In this document: piece after piece, positions 34,272-43,100 of the stretch | How positions within the stretch are numbered: position 1 is the first letter of the stretch | Layout of the letters: the number at the start of each line of letters is the position of its first letter | Assembly: GCF_029193815.1 (NCBI RefSeq) | Contig: NZ_JARFVC010000007.1 | Span: 62,001 to 126,000 of the forward strand | Direction: 5' to 3' | Length of the DNA: 64,000 nt | From: Cytobacillus sp. S13-E01 | GTDB lineage: Bacteria > Bacillota > Bacilli > Bacillales > Bacillaceae_L | The notes under the pieces: generated by a model | What the model was told of the DNA's origin: nothing | Seen by the model: the letters and a program-made list of their open reading frames with translations, nothing else | Database searches by the model: none | Made by a program: the position numbers and the translations under genes

Positions 34272-34829
34272 TTAATCTGTTACCTCAGCATGATTCACTT
34301 TTAATGCTTTTTGCATGTGAACAACTTCTTCTGCCAAATTGGATATTCTATTTAAAACTTCAGGATCAACTAATTCATTTTTTTGATTGAAATGATCACC
34401 ATTTACATAAACATAACTTGGTGCTACATAGGCCCTTAAGAAACCCGCAATTGGTTTTAATTGATTTTCAATAACTAAATAATGTTGATAAGTACCTCCA
34501 TTTGCAACAAATCCCATTACTTTGCCTCTTAATGTAAGCGGATTCATTAAGTCAAATAAGTTTTTCAACACACCAGTAATAGATCCCTGAAAAATTGGTG
34601 TTCCAATAATATAGAAATCAGCAGAAGAAACAATCTCAATAACCTTTTTCGTATCTTCAGAATAATTTGCTGGGTCGCGTCCATCACAAAATTGCACATC
34701 ATAATTCATCATGTCTAGATATTCAACCTCGATATCTGGATATTTTTGCTTAACTTCATCCAGAACTTTTTTAACTACAATTCCTGTTTTTGCGCCTATA
34801 ATTGTTCCCGAAATACCTAATAATTTCAT
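34272..34829 (-). CDS. NAD(P)H-dependent flavin reductase (SsuE-like)
   Basis: Flavodoxin-fold reductase of 185 residues: the FMN loop is at GISGTIIGAKTGIVVKKVL and the second flavin block is IGTPIFQGSITGVLKNLFDLM, shown in part as GTPIFQGSITGVLKN. Supplies reduced FAD or FMN to the HpaB-like oxygenase encoded two genes upstream, forming a two-component monooxygenase. The ATG at 34829 follows AAAGGAG. Reductases of this flavodoxin type, rather than HpaC type, are used by some Gram-positive systems. Choice of FAD over FMN is suggested by the FAD synthetase gene next to it. Confidence 0.87.
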   Translation of the reverse strand: MKLLGISGTIIGAKTGIVVKKVLDEVKQKYPDIEVEYLDMMNYDVQFCDGRDPANYSEDTKKVIEIVSSADFYIIGTPIFQGSITGVLKNLFDLMNPLTLRGKVMGFVANGGTYQHYLVIENQLKPIAGFLRAYVAPSYVYVNGDHFNQKNELVDPEVLNRISNLAEEVVHMQKALKVNHAEVTD

Positions 34830-34857
34830 TCTATCTTTCTCCTTTCCTACTAAATTT

Positions 34858-35394
34858 CTATTCTCCTATAGGCCAGCCAAGAAGAGAGTTGGATAGATGA
34901 ATATCTCCATTTGATATCAATTGACGTATTCTTGTAGATGAAATTCGATTGCCCATAGAACAACATACCGGTTGAGTAACTCTAACCTTAAAATATTGTT
35001 CAAGTAACGTGATATCTCCCACCCGGTCTTTGCCAAATCTGAAGTCTTCTCCGACTACAATTTCAATAGGATTAAGTTTTGATAGACATCCGATAAAATG
35101 ATTGGCACTTCTTTTGGCATATAATTGATTAAAACTTGCAACGATTACATGATCCACTCCAAGTTTTTCTAGTTTAGATAATTTCTCAGTAATAGGAGTT
35201 AATATACTCGCTCCCTGGAAATACACACGAGGTGGAGGATCAAATGTATAAACCAGACTAGGTACTTGAAGAATTTTACTTCTTTCTACAACCTGCTTAA
35301 TCACAGTTTGATGACCCTGATGGACCCCATCAAAAGCACCTATTGCAATATTTGAGCAGGGCAATGTTAAAGAAGTATCAAAATGTGCTTCCAA
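34858..35394 (-). CDS. Stand-alone FAD synthetase (FMN adenylyltransferase domain)
   Basis: 178-residue protein equal to the N-terminal half of bifunctional RibF. The nucleotidyltransferase motifs are present: IGAFDGVHQGHQTVI near residue 18, and RISSTRIRQLI near residue 150. The riboflavin kinase domain, with its GxPTAN motif, is entirely absent, so the protein can only make FAD from FMN and ATP. The TTG start at 35394 follows GAGGAGA. Sited between the hydroxylase and flavin reductase genes, it most likely feeds FAD to them. A housekeeping ribF should exist elsewhere in the genome. Confidence 0.88.
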   Translation of the reverse strand: MEAHFDTSLTLPCSNIAIGAFDGVHQGHQTVIKQVVERSKILQVPSLVYTFDPPPRVYFQGASILTPITEKLSKLEKLGVDHVIVASFNQLYAKRSANHFIGCLSKLNPIEIVVGEDFRFGKDRVGDITLLEQYFKVRVTQPVCCSMGNRISSTRIRQLISNGDIHLSNSLLGWPIGE

Positions 35395-35426
35395 GTCATC
35401 CGTCTCCTCTCAATGGTGTAACCCAA

Positions 35427-36902
35427 CTAATTATTAACTTTTTTCTCTAAAACACTTACTTTTAATGCTTCATCAACTAAATCAAGTGAACGTTGACGCT
35501 TATAATTGTTGTAGAAAATCCCTCTTTTACGTATTGGGTCACCAGTGTAATAGCGCTCATATTGAAGCAAGCGTTGACCAAATGCCTCTCCACATAGATC
35601 CCATGCTAACTTAAAGACACTAACTCTTTCTAGTGAGGATATTCCTTCTCGACCTACATAATATTTATCTATTTCATCTCTTAATGCCTCATTATTAAAG
35701 TCAGCACCTGTTGGCGACATCAATAAACCACCTGCACCGACAATTTGCATGACCTCAATTGCCCTAGGATACATTTTTGGTAATAGCCCTCTAATTGTTT
35801 CGAGTGCTACATAATCTGGCATAGCCTCGCCATATTCAGTAAACGTATGCTCATATTCTGCAACATTAAGTAATGCTCTAATAGATTCCACTGACTGAGC
35901 TAACTCAGCTAGGTCATTTTGTACATTTAAATATCCATCTACACCGATAGTGTCAGCTACTTTCATCGCAACCTCTGTAGCAAATTGAAGCTTTATCAAG
36001 CCTCTTACTCCAGATTGATGTGCTGGTTGTTGTCCTGCTCCAGTCATTGGATACAGCTTATTAGCAGCTTCGACATTGTTATATAAAAAGACTCTGTCCC
36101 ATGGAACGACAACATCATCAAAAACTAATAAAGCATCCATTTCCTCGAATCTTGATGCAAGCGGATGATCATATAAAGAACGTGTGCCATCTTGCATCGG
36201 CTCACGACAAATGATACGAAGGCCCGGAGTTTCGATCGGAATTGCAAAAGCTAGTGCATATTTCTCATCTCCCGGAGCAAAGCCTGGGAAGGAATAGATA
36301 ATAACTTCGTCTGTAATAGGTGCGAGTGTTGCTAACATTTTTGCCCCTCTTACTACTAACCCTTCTGAAGTTTCCTTTACGGCCCCTAAATGAGTATAGG
36401 TATCGTTTTGCTGGTGTGACGTCTTACTACGGTCATTTTGAGGATTAATAATTGCATGTGTTAAAAATAAATCATTATCACGAAGGTATTTATAATAATT
36501 TCGAACATTTTCGGCCCAATCCTTATTGTATTTTTCAAAGAACCAGGAATTATAATACATAGACGTTACAACTACATTTAAAAAGTCAGGTGTTCTACCC
36601 ATTAAGCCAAAGGTTGCCTTTGCAAAAGCCTCAAAAACCGCTCTTCGTCGTTTTAAGTCATCAAAGCTCTTAGGTACCAAAAACGCGTTATTAACTCTTT
36701 CACCAGTTTCCTCACAAATATGAGTAATCTTCTCCTGGAATTCAGAATCATGCTGCATATCATACAACTTTGCAATCTCAAGAATCGGCTGTTTAAAGAC
36801 AACCTCATCAAACATGTTCGTAATTCTTCTACCTGACAACCATACCTCCGGTTGACGTTTTTTTACAGCTTGAATGTAATCAGCACCTGTACGGATTCCC
36901 AT
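35427..36902 (-). CDS. FADH2-dependent aromatic hydroxylase, HpaB family (probable anthranilate 3-monooxygenase)
   Basis: Oxygenase component of a two-component flavin monooxygenase, 491 residues, of the 4-hydroxyphenylacetate 3-hydroxylase family. Family blocks include [19 protein letters not shown] at the start, [21 protein letters not shown]-like AKMLATLAP and [10 protein letters not shown]. With 3-hydroxyanthranilate dioxygenase downstream, hydroxylation of anthranilate at C3 is the natural reaction; a pathway of this kind with a separate reductase and FAD synthetase has been described in Geobacillus thermodenitrificans. The ATG at 36902 follows GAGGAGGT. It is the first gene of the cluster. 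The substrate is inferred from context, not from active-site residues. Confidence 0.87.
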   Translation of the reverse strand: MGIRTGADYIQAVKKRQPEVWLSGRRITNMFDEVVFKQPILEIAKLYDMQHDSEFQEKITHICEETGERVNNAFLVPKSFDDLKRRRAVFEAFAKATFGLMGRTPDFLNVVVTSMYYNSWFFEKYNKDWAENVRNYYKYLRDNDLFLTHAIINPQNDRSKTSHQQNDTYTHLGAVKETSEGLVVRGAKMLATLAPITDEVIIYSFPGFAPGDEKYALAFAIPIETPGLRIICREPMQDGTRSLYDHPLASRFEEMDALLVFDDVVVPWDRVFLYNNVEAANKLYPMTGAGQQPAHQSGVRGLIKLQFATEVAMKVADTIGVDGYLNVQNDLAELAQSVESIRALLNVAEYEHTFTEYGEAMPDYVALETIRGLLPKMYPRAIEVMQIVGAGGLLMSPTGADFNNEALRDEIDKYYVGREGISSLERVSVFKLAWDLCGEAFGQRLLQYERYYTGDPIRKRGIFYNNYKRQRSLDLVDEALKVSVLEKKVNN

Positions 36903-37055
36903 ACAATACCTCCTCAAGAATAGTTTTTAAATTTCTTAACTGAATTGTAATACTTTAGTTCGAGGATAACTGTAAGGTATTTAACGTAAATTCGGTTTTA
37001 ATATTTAAAATAGTCAAAATAGTATAAATAGCCATTTGAACGATGATTATAGTAA
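36903..37055 (-). promoter_or_regulatory. Promoter and operator region of the catabolic cluster
   Basis: The 150 bases before the hydroxylase are about 75-80 % identical, by eye, to the region at 38474-38643. Invariant blocks: a perfect dyad TTTTAA-TAT-TTAAAA (36996-37010), TGTAAGGTATTTAACGTA just downstream on the minus strand, and ATGATTATAGT at 37043-37053. A TTGACT on the minus strand overlaps the upstream edge of the dyad. These shared blocks are likely binding sites for one of the Crp/Fnr-family regulators nearby. Confidence 0.6.
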
Positions 37056-37253
37056 ATCACGAATGTGGATTATCCAAAATCAGACAGACTTATCCCGTGG
37101 AATCTTCCGTAGTTTTTTAAGATGTCAGCTATTTCCGAGAGCAAATCTAAGGGTAAATTTCCTTTTAGCCATTGTCGCTGAAACGAGATAAACGATAATT
37201 TTTGAATACACTGCCTTTAGATGTCCAAGTATCCAATAATTAAATCATAAAAA

Positions 37254-37280
37254 GACAAAAAAAGAGACAATTAGTCTCTA
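37254..37280 (-). terminator. Terminator of the toxin-antitoxin pair
   Basis: AGAGAC/GTCTCT stem with a five-base loop and, on the minus strand, seven T, eight bases after the vapC stop. Confidence 0.85.
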
Positions 37281-37288
37281 AATCTAGT

Positions 37289-37726
37289 TTAATCATTAGA
37301 TTCAATTATTTCTTCAGGGGAATAAAATTCTCCTGGTAATCGTTTGAAATGCTTTTTGTTCCATGTAATAATGCTTTTTTGATTTTTGGATGCTAAAGTC
37401 GATAAATAAGCGTCTATAAAATCCACATTCATAGAATGATAGGCTTCAAGTGAAGATAGTAGTAATTCTTTTTCATCCACTTTGATTCCTGGGGACTCTA
37501 TGATTTGTGAAAGCTTTGAACCAATTTCCTTCGGTGTATATTTATAACGTAAAGATTCAAGTACCCAGCAACATTCTGCAACAATGTGTGATGTAAGTAT
37601 TAAGGTTATTTTCCCACTAACAACCTCTTTGAAAACTTTTAATGCGATAGGTGATTGGACTGGATCATCATTTGTAAGAAAACGAATTATTAGATTAGTA
37701 TCTGCGTAAAATTCCTGAGTACTCAT
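37289..37726 (-). CDS. vapC: PIN-domain toxin, VapC-like
   Basis: Probable ribonuclease toxin, 145 residues. PIN-fold acidic residues: Asp9 in FYADTNLIIRFL, Glu in HIVAECCWVL and Asp in MNVDFIDAYLSTLA; WNKKHFKRLPG is the usual C-terminal block. The ATG at 37726 lies 27 bases after the antitoxin gene and the two share a terminator. VapC toxins cut tRNA or rRNA; the exact target is unknown. The pair lies between two copies of the hydroxylase promoter. Confidence 0.88.
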   Translation of the reverse strand: MSTQEFYADTNLIIRFLTNDDPVQSPIALKVFKEVVSGKITLILTSHIVAECCWVLESLRYKYTPKEIGSKLSQIIESPGIKVDEKELLLSSLEAYHSMNVDFIDAYLSTLASKNQKSIITWNKKHFKRLPGEFYSPEEIIESND

Positions 37727-37753
37727 AAAATATAAAACCTCACTTCAAATTTT

Positions 37754-38056
37754 TTACAGAGGATCTCCTTGTGTTTTCTCGTCCCTAGCTCTACGTCTTA
37801 TTGTTTCCCATTCAAGTACCGTTTCCTCTTTAGACGGCATAGATCCGAATAGAGAAAGTAATGAATCCTTCTTAATAGCTTTTAAAATTACTTCACCTGA
37901 TTCATTTAAAGTAAACTCAATTTGGTCACCTGTACTAGCGTGAATTGCTTCTCTAATTTTTTGTGGTATGGTAACTTGTCCTTTTGAAGTTAAAGTAGAC
38001 TTTTGGGATAATGAAACATAGGAATCTTCGCGATAAGACTTTGGTTGGTAAGCCAT
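37754..38056 (-). CDS. vapB: AbrB/MazE-type antitoxin, VapB-like
   Basis: 100-residue DNA-binding protein with a SpoVT-AbrB swapped-hairpin domain: STLTSKGQVTIPQKIREAIH then GDQIEFTLNESGEVIL. The C-terminal tail (LEWETIRRRARDEKTQG) should wrap the toxin. It comes first in the operon, as is usual, and would repress its own promoter. The N-terminal 20 residues extend beyond the usual AbrB start, but the ATG at 38056 has the best AGGGAGG-like site. Confidence 0.87.
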   Translation of the reverse strand: MAYQPKSYREDSYVSLSQKSTLTSKGQVTIPQKIREAIHASTGDQIEFTLNESGEVILKAIKKDSLLSLFGSMPSKEETVLEWETIRRRARDEKTQGDPL

Positions 38057-38407
38057 TTGTATTAATCCTCCCTTTAACTACAAGTAGTATTGATTAACTT
38101 CATACTTCTATGATAACACTGACATTCTCCTTATAATTTTTATAGTATACCCTTTTCACCCCTCTTACATACCATTATAGTATTACTGTTTATTTAAGTA
38201 AAGATATTATTCATGTCCTTACTTCAATTACACCCCTTACTATACACCTTCAATTTCTATAGCTTCCATAGACTCTAAGCTCAATACTACCAACGATTAA
38301 CAACTATTATTTTATTGGTGCGAAAGTTGAGTTATTTTAATAAAAAAACGTAAGGGCTAATGAAACAAATATAGATCCTGAAGATGTAAATCGTTGTTCC
38401 TTTATCG

Positions 38408-38473
38408 TCAAAACACCTCTGGTTTACGTTTTTTTACTGCTTCAATGTAGTGAGCACCTGTACAAGTTACCAT
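38408..38473 (-). pseudogene. Remnant of a second HpaB-family gene (21 codons)
   Basis: From an ATG at 38473 with AGGAGGT before it, the frame reads TGAHYIEAVKKRKPEV and meets a TGA after 21 codons. Twelve of those residues equal the hydroxylase N-terminus at 36902 ([16 protein letters not shown]). The rest of the gene is gone. Substitutions fall so that protein similarity is kept, which suggests a diverged paralogue later truncated rather than a recent copy. Confidence 0.75.
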
Positions 38474-38643
38474 ATAATACCTCCTTAAAGAATAATTATT
38501 TGAAAGTTCTTAACTAAATTGTGATAGTATATTTTGGCGCAAAGTGTAAGGTATTTAACGTATTTTTGGTTTTAATATTTAAAATAGTCGCAATAGTGAA
38601 AACTATTATAGAAATTTGTTACAAGATAAACTATGATTATAGT
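38474..38643 (-). promoter_or_regulatory. Second copy of the catabolic promoter/operator
   Basis: Matches 36903-37055 with the same spacing: TTTTAA-TAT-TTAAAA at 38570-38584, TGTAAGGTATTTAACGTA beside it, and ATGATTATAGT at 38633-38643, here part of a perfect AACTAT-GATT-ATAGTT dyad (38629-38644). It lies 80 bases before the plus-strand Crp/Fnr gene, so it may also control that gene. Confidence 0.65.
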
Positions 38644-38722
38644 TAATAAATAAAGTTTAGATTGGTAAACAAAACTTACTATCTGTGCTAATGCATCCAG
38701 TAATATCAAGGGGGGTCATGGT

Positions 38723-39361
38723 ATGGTTACATTTTATGAAAGTGTTTTTAATTGGGAGGAATATTTAAAGTTCGGAACGCGACAGTTCGTAAAGCGAAAA
38801 GGGTTTATTTATAAACAAGGAACTTGTGGAGATGGCTTTTATTTTCTTCATAAAGGTTTAGTAAGGATTGTTACTGCAACTGTAACAGGTAAAGAAAGAA
38901 TGCTAAATATTGTTGTACCTAACCAACTATTAGGTGTTCAAGCGTTGGATCAACGAACTCATTTTACGACGGCAATAGCTGTTAAGGATTCTGTCGTCTA
39001 TCATTTTTCATGTGAAGAATTTAAAAAATTAATTACAATACATCCAGAGCTATTTAAACAGTTTTCTCGCACCGTTATACATAAAATGCGAATTCTATTG
39101 GACGGAATAAACTTGAATGCGCTTACATCTGAGCAAAAAATAGCATTACTCCTACAAAACATTTGTGACGAGTTTAAAAATTACGAGGTTCCCTTATATC
39201 AACAAGATTTGGCAAGCTGTACAGGTCTCACGAGAGTTACCGTTTATAAAGTTTTAAAGAAATGGCAAGCGGCGGGCATTATCGAGATAAAAAACAGAAA
39301 ATATTATATTAAAAAACCAGATTTCTTGAGAAATCTGGTACAGCAGAATATTTATAGTTAA
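38723..39361 (+). CDS. Crp/Fnr family transcriptional regulator 1
   Basis: 212-residue regulator: cyclic-nucleotide-binding-like beta roll (residues about 20-125, IYKQGTCGDGFYFLHKGLVR), dimer helix, and a C-terminal winged helix with QQDLASCTGLTRVTVYKVLK. The residues that hold cAMP in Crp are not evident, and the N-terminal cysteine set of Fnr is missing, so the ligand may be different, perhaps an aromatic acid. The ATG at 38723 follows AAGGGGGGT. It is transcribed from the duplicated promoter region and ends tail to tail with a second regulator; their TAA stops share the bases TTAA. Likely controls the catabolic cluster. Confidence 0.87.
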   Translation: MVTFYESVFNWEEYLKFGTRQFVKRKGFIYKQGTCGDGFYFLHKGLVRIVTATVTGKERMLNIVVPNQLLGVQALDQRTHFTTAIAVKDSVVYHFSCEEFKKLITIHPELFKQFSRTVIHKMRILLDGINLNALTSEQKIALLLQNICDEFKNYEVPLYQQDLASCTGLTRVTVYKVLKKWQAAGIIEIKNRKYYIKKPDFLRNLVQQNIYS

Positions 39362-39981
39362 GCATCTCCAATTTTATTTGCAATTGCACGTATCTTATCA
39401 GTGTCTATAATCACTATTTTGCGATTGCTAAGCTTTATGTATTCTAGCTGTTTCCACTTCTGAAGTACTTTATTGACGGTTATACGGGATGTTCCAATGT
39501 ACTTTGCTAAAGCTGTTTGATTCATCGGAACATTTCCATTCTCCTCCACAAGCTTTAGTAAATAATATCCCATTTGTTGTTCAACTGGACTATCAATTAA
39601 AGAAATAATTTCTGCAAGTATTCTAAACTTATATATTAACGAATCTGTGTAAATTGGAGCTGCATCTGGATGCTCTTTACAAATAGCTGCCATTACCTCG
39701 TCTGAAAAGTAATAGATGGTTGATGGACATGTTGTTATCGCACTAGTTAAATAGGGTTCCTGCTGGACACCATGCTCCCCAAATAACATCCCTGGCGGAA
39801 CGACATTTATGATACGTTCATCCCCTTTATCCGATAGAAGAGTGATTTTCATTTCTCCTTTACTTAAGTAATAAAAACCTCTTCCAGTTTCACCCTGTCG
39901 ATAAATAATCTTGTTTTTTTCCGTCTCAAAACTTTGTCCATACTTCAAAAAAGGTTCCCATCTGTACCGAAGGTTTAACAT
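39358..39981 (-). CDS. Crp/Fnr family transcriptional regulator 2
   Basis: 207-residue paralogue of regulator 1, in the opposite direction. Beta roll: IYRQGETGRGFYYLSKGEMK; helix-turn-helix: QTALAKYIGTSRITVNKVLQK. Again no Fnr-type cysteine cluster and no clear cAMP site; PPGMLFGEHGV replaces the usual phosphate loop. The ATG is at 39981, with a GGTGATAG site. The pairing of two diverged members of the same family at the edge of the cluster suggests that they answer to different signals but bind related sites. Confidence 0.85.
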   Translation of the reverse strand: MLNLRYRWEPFLKYGQSFETEKNKIIYRQGETGRGFYYLSKGEMKITLLSDKGDERIINVVPPGMLFGEHGVQQEPYLTSAITTCPSTIYYFSDEVMAAICKEHPDAAPIYTDSLIYKFRILAEIISLIDSPVEQQMGYYLLKLVEENGNVPMNQTALAKYIGTSRITVNKVLQKWKQLEYIKLSNRKIVIIDTDKIRAIANKIGDA

Positions 39982-40140
39982 ACTATCACCTTTTTCTAGT
40001 GATTATTTTTTCTAGTGATTATTCTTTCTAGTACTGACTTTTTTCCATAAAATTCAATATAAGCATACCATTTATTTTCTGATTTTTCCACCAATTATAT
40101 TTCCTTTGGTTAAATTACAACATGAGTATTATTCGAAATT

Positions 40141-40170
40141 AAAAGACGAAACCATAAGATTTCGTCTTTT
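40141..40170. terminator. Bidirectional terminator after yhaN
   Basis: Eleven-base-pair stem AAAAGACGAAA/TTTCGTCTTTT with an eight-base loop; ends in T on both strands. It is six bases after the yhaN stop. Confidence 0.9.
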
Positions 40171-40175
40171 AATAA

Positions 40176-43100
40176 TTATACCATTATCGTTTCACTACTA
40201 TTAAGTTCAGTCAGCTGATACTCATTATCTAATGCTATTTCCTTCATAATATCAACTAGACGAGAATGGTGAGTAAAGAAAATAATTTGGGTTTGCTTTG
40301 ATAATTCTAGTAAAATTTTGAGAGTCTCTTTTGAACGAATATCATCAAAGTGAACGAGGATATCGTCCACGATAAATGGAATTGGTTCGTTTTCATTTGC
40401 ATATATTTCGATGCTGGCTATTCGTAGTGATAAATAGAGTTGATCTGTAGTTCCATCACTCATACCATCAATTGATACTTTGTCACCATTGGCACGAACA
40501 CCCATTAATATTGGTTGGTCTTTCTCATCATAATCCACTATTAATCCTGTAAAAGATTGCAGCGTTAACCTTGCAAATAGGTTACTAGCACTTTTTAAAA
40601 TTGGGTCTTGGTTTTTATTACGATAGTGCTCTATCCCCTTTTGTAAAAGGTTAGAAGCTAGTTTTAACTGAATATATTGATCTGTGACGTTTGCAAGCTG
40701 TGCCAAAATACTAGCTTTCTTTTGCTCTGCCAACACAGATGACGTATTATTTCCTTGAATCTTCTCTTCGTACTCTTTTTTAACAACACCATGATCCTGT
40801 TCGCGTTGTGAGCGGGTTGATTCAATCTCATCTAGCTCACGCTTAATTTCCTCTAATTCCACTTCAAGACTATCATGTTCAATACTATCAGCTTCTTCAA
40901 TTAAGTCTTTTAAAGACTGACCACTACCAATCTGGAGCAGCTCTTCCTCAATTACTAGAATTTTATTTTCGTATTCTTGCTTGAGTTTAAAGGATTTTTC
41001 AACTAGTTCTAATTCTTCAATATCGTTACAATTTGCTTGTTTCATTAAGCCCTTTAGAATCGTTTTTGCATCTTCAATCTCTTCTATTGCATCCTTACTA
41101 CTTGATTGAAGCTTTTTTAGCTGAATATTTATTTCATTTATTTTTACTATATCCTGCTGAGCCTGTTGGAGTGTTGCATTTAATTGATTCACTACAATAT
41201 CAGCATTTTGATCATCTGTATCTGTTGATACATGTTGAATAACAGCTTTCACTTTATTTTCAAAAAAAGTGATTTGCTTTTTTAAAGATTCTTGCTCTTT
41301 TTCAACTCTCTTTAGGCTATCATAGCTTTGAGAACAATTTTCATATTTAATTAGTAAGCTTTCGGCAACATTAACAGAAGTGATTTCCGCAATGTTTGTG
41401 CCTTGGGTTACTTTTATCCATTCATCACTCCAATTACTCACTTTTCTATCGATTTCTGTATTTTTCAACGCAATATTATTTACCTTATGCCTTATTCCAG
41501 AAATACCATCTAAGAGTCCTTTACGTTTGTTCAAATCATCTTGGATTCGCTTCTGATGTTTTTCAGCGATTCTTAACAACTCATCCACTGTTTTATCTTC
41601 ATTAATATCTACAAAAAGTGACAGGGCTGAGATTAACGTGTGCTTATACTGTAGTTTTTTACTTTCTAACTCTCGTATGGTTACTTGTGCTTTCTCATAT
41701 TCCTGAACCATCCCTTTTATTTGCCCATACTTTACTAACCATTCTCTCATCTCTTCAGGCGTTAAAGGGATTATAGTTGATGGCTTCCAAAGCTCATACC
41801 ATGAAGCTTCCCATGTTGCAACTTCTTCTAGTAAACTGCTTTCCTCATGTTCTAGTTCAGTAATCTTACTTTTACAACTTTCAATATCAGATAATCTTTT
41901 GTTCTTTTCCCCAACCTTTGCCGCTTCGATTCTCATTTTATCTGCTATATGATCGGCATCTCGAACACTATCTTCATAGGCAGTTTCAATTGCCTGGCCC
42001 TTTGAAAAATCAACAAGTTGTTCATCACAGCTACCCTTTTGAAGCTTTGTACGAATCAGTTGCCATCCATGGTCACGACGAGTTCGAACAGTAGTAAGCT
42101 TTTCTTCAGATGGTATTTCCGTCATAGATTCTAGTTTACGAATTCCTTCTTCATGAATTTCAATCGATTCTTTTTGACTAATTATTAGTTCTCGCGTTTT
42201 CTGCAGTTTTTGCAGTAGGACGGAACGTTCCTGTTCAAATTTTTTTATCGTTTCAGACAATCCTGGAACCTTAACATTCATTAGCTCCTTGTATGTTCCA
42301 CTCCATTGTTGGAGCTGCTTAACTTCTTCTTTTATTTGTTGTTCCTTCAGTTCGTTCTCAGCAATGAGAGTTTTGAGTGTTTCCTCTATTAGCCCTGCTC
42401 TCTTTACAGTATCAATTACGAGCTCTAGTTCTTCGATATCAGGATGATTAGGGATTAAATTAAGCTCTTCTTCTTTGGATTGTAGCTCTTTTTCAATTTC
42501 TTTTCTATCATTTTCATTTTGTTCAAAGGCCTGATCAAGTAAGGGCTTTTGTTTACATAGTTCACGAATTGTTTCCTTTTTTTCTGCTGACAAGCGGTAC
42601 ATATCGATGTTGTTGATATCCGCATGTAACGAATCAATATCTTTCATCAAGGAAAGGACTCTATCTTCTAGTAGCTTTCTTTCCCCTTCTAATCTAGGAA
42701 TCTGTTCTACATTATTTTGATAGCTTTGGACCTCCCGGTATAGGGAATCGATTATCGTTGCTTGTTCAAGTAGACCTTCTGGAATCTTGATCTCAATTCG
42801 TTCTTTTTCTAAATCTCGATAATTGTCTTCAGCTTTCTTCTTTTCTTTTCTACCATTTTCAAGCCTTTGTTGGTTTACTTTACGAAGTTCTTCAATATCA
42901 TCTGGTAAAATTGGAACTTCTCCAAGCTCAGAAGTTTTTTGTATTAGATCCCTTTGTCTAGCAATTTTGGGCATGGATAGCTTTACTCGTTGAAGCTTCT
43001 CTTGTTTACTCCGCAATACCTTCATCAGCTTGATCATTTCTTCAATTTCTTGTCTGCCCTCGTTATATTTTCTTTCAATTTCTTTCCATGCTTGAATTTT

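Noticed and set aside
34858-35394. Truncated ribF pseudogene
   Set aside because: The adenylyltransferase domain is complete, has a strong start site and sits in a flavin enzyme operon; the missing kinase domain looks like design rather than decay.
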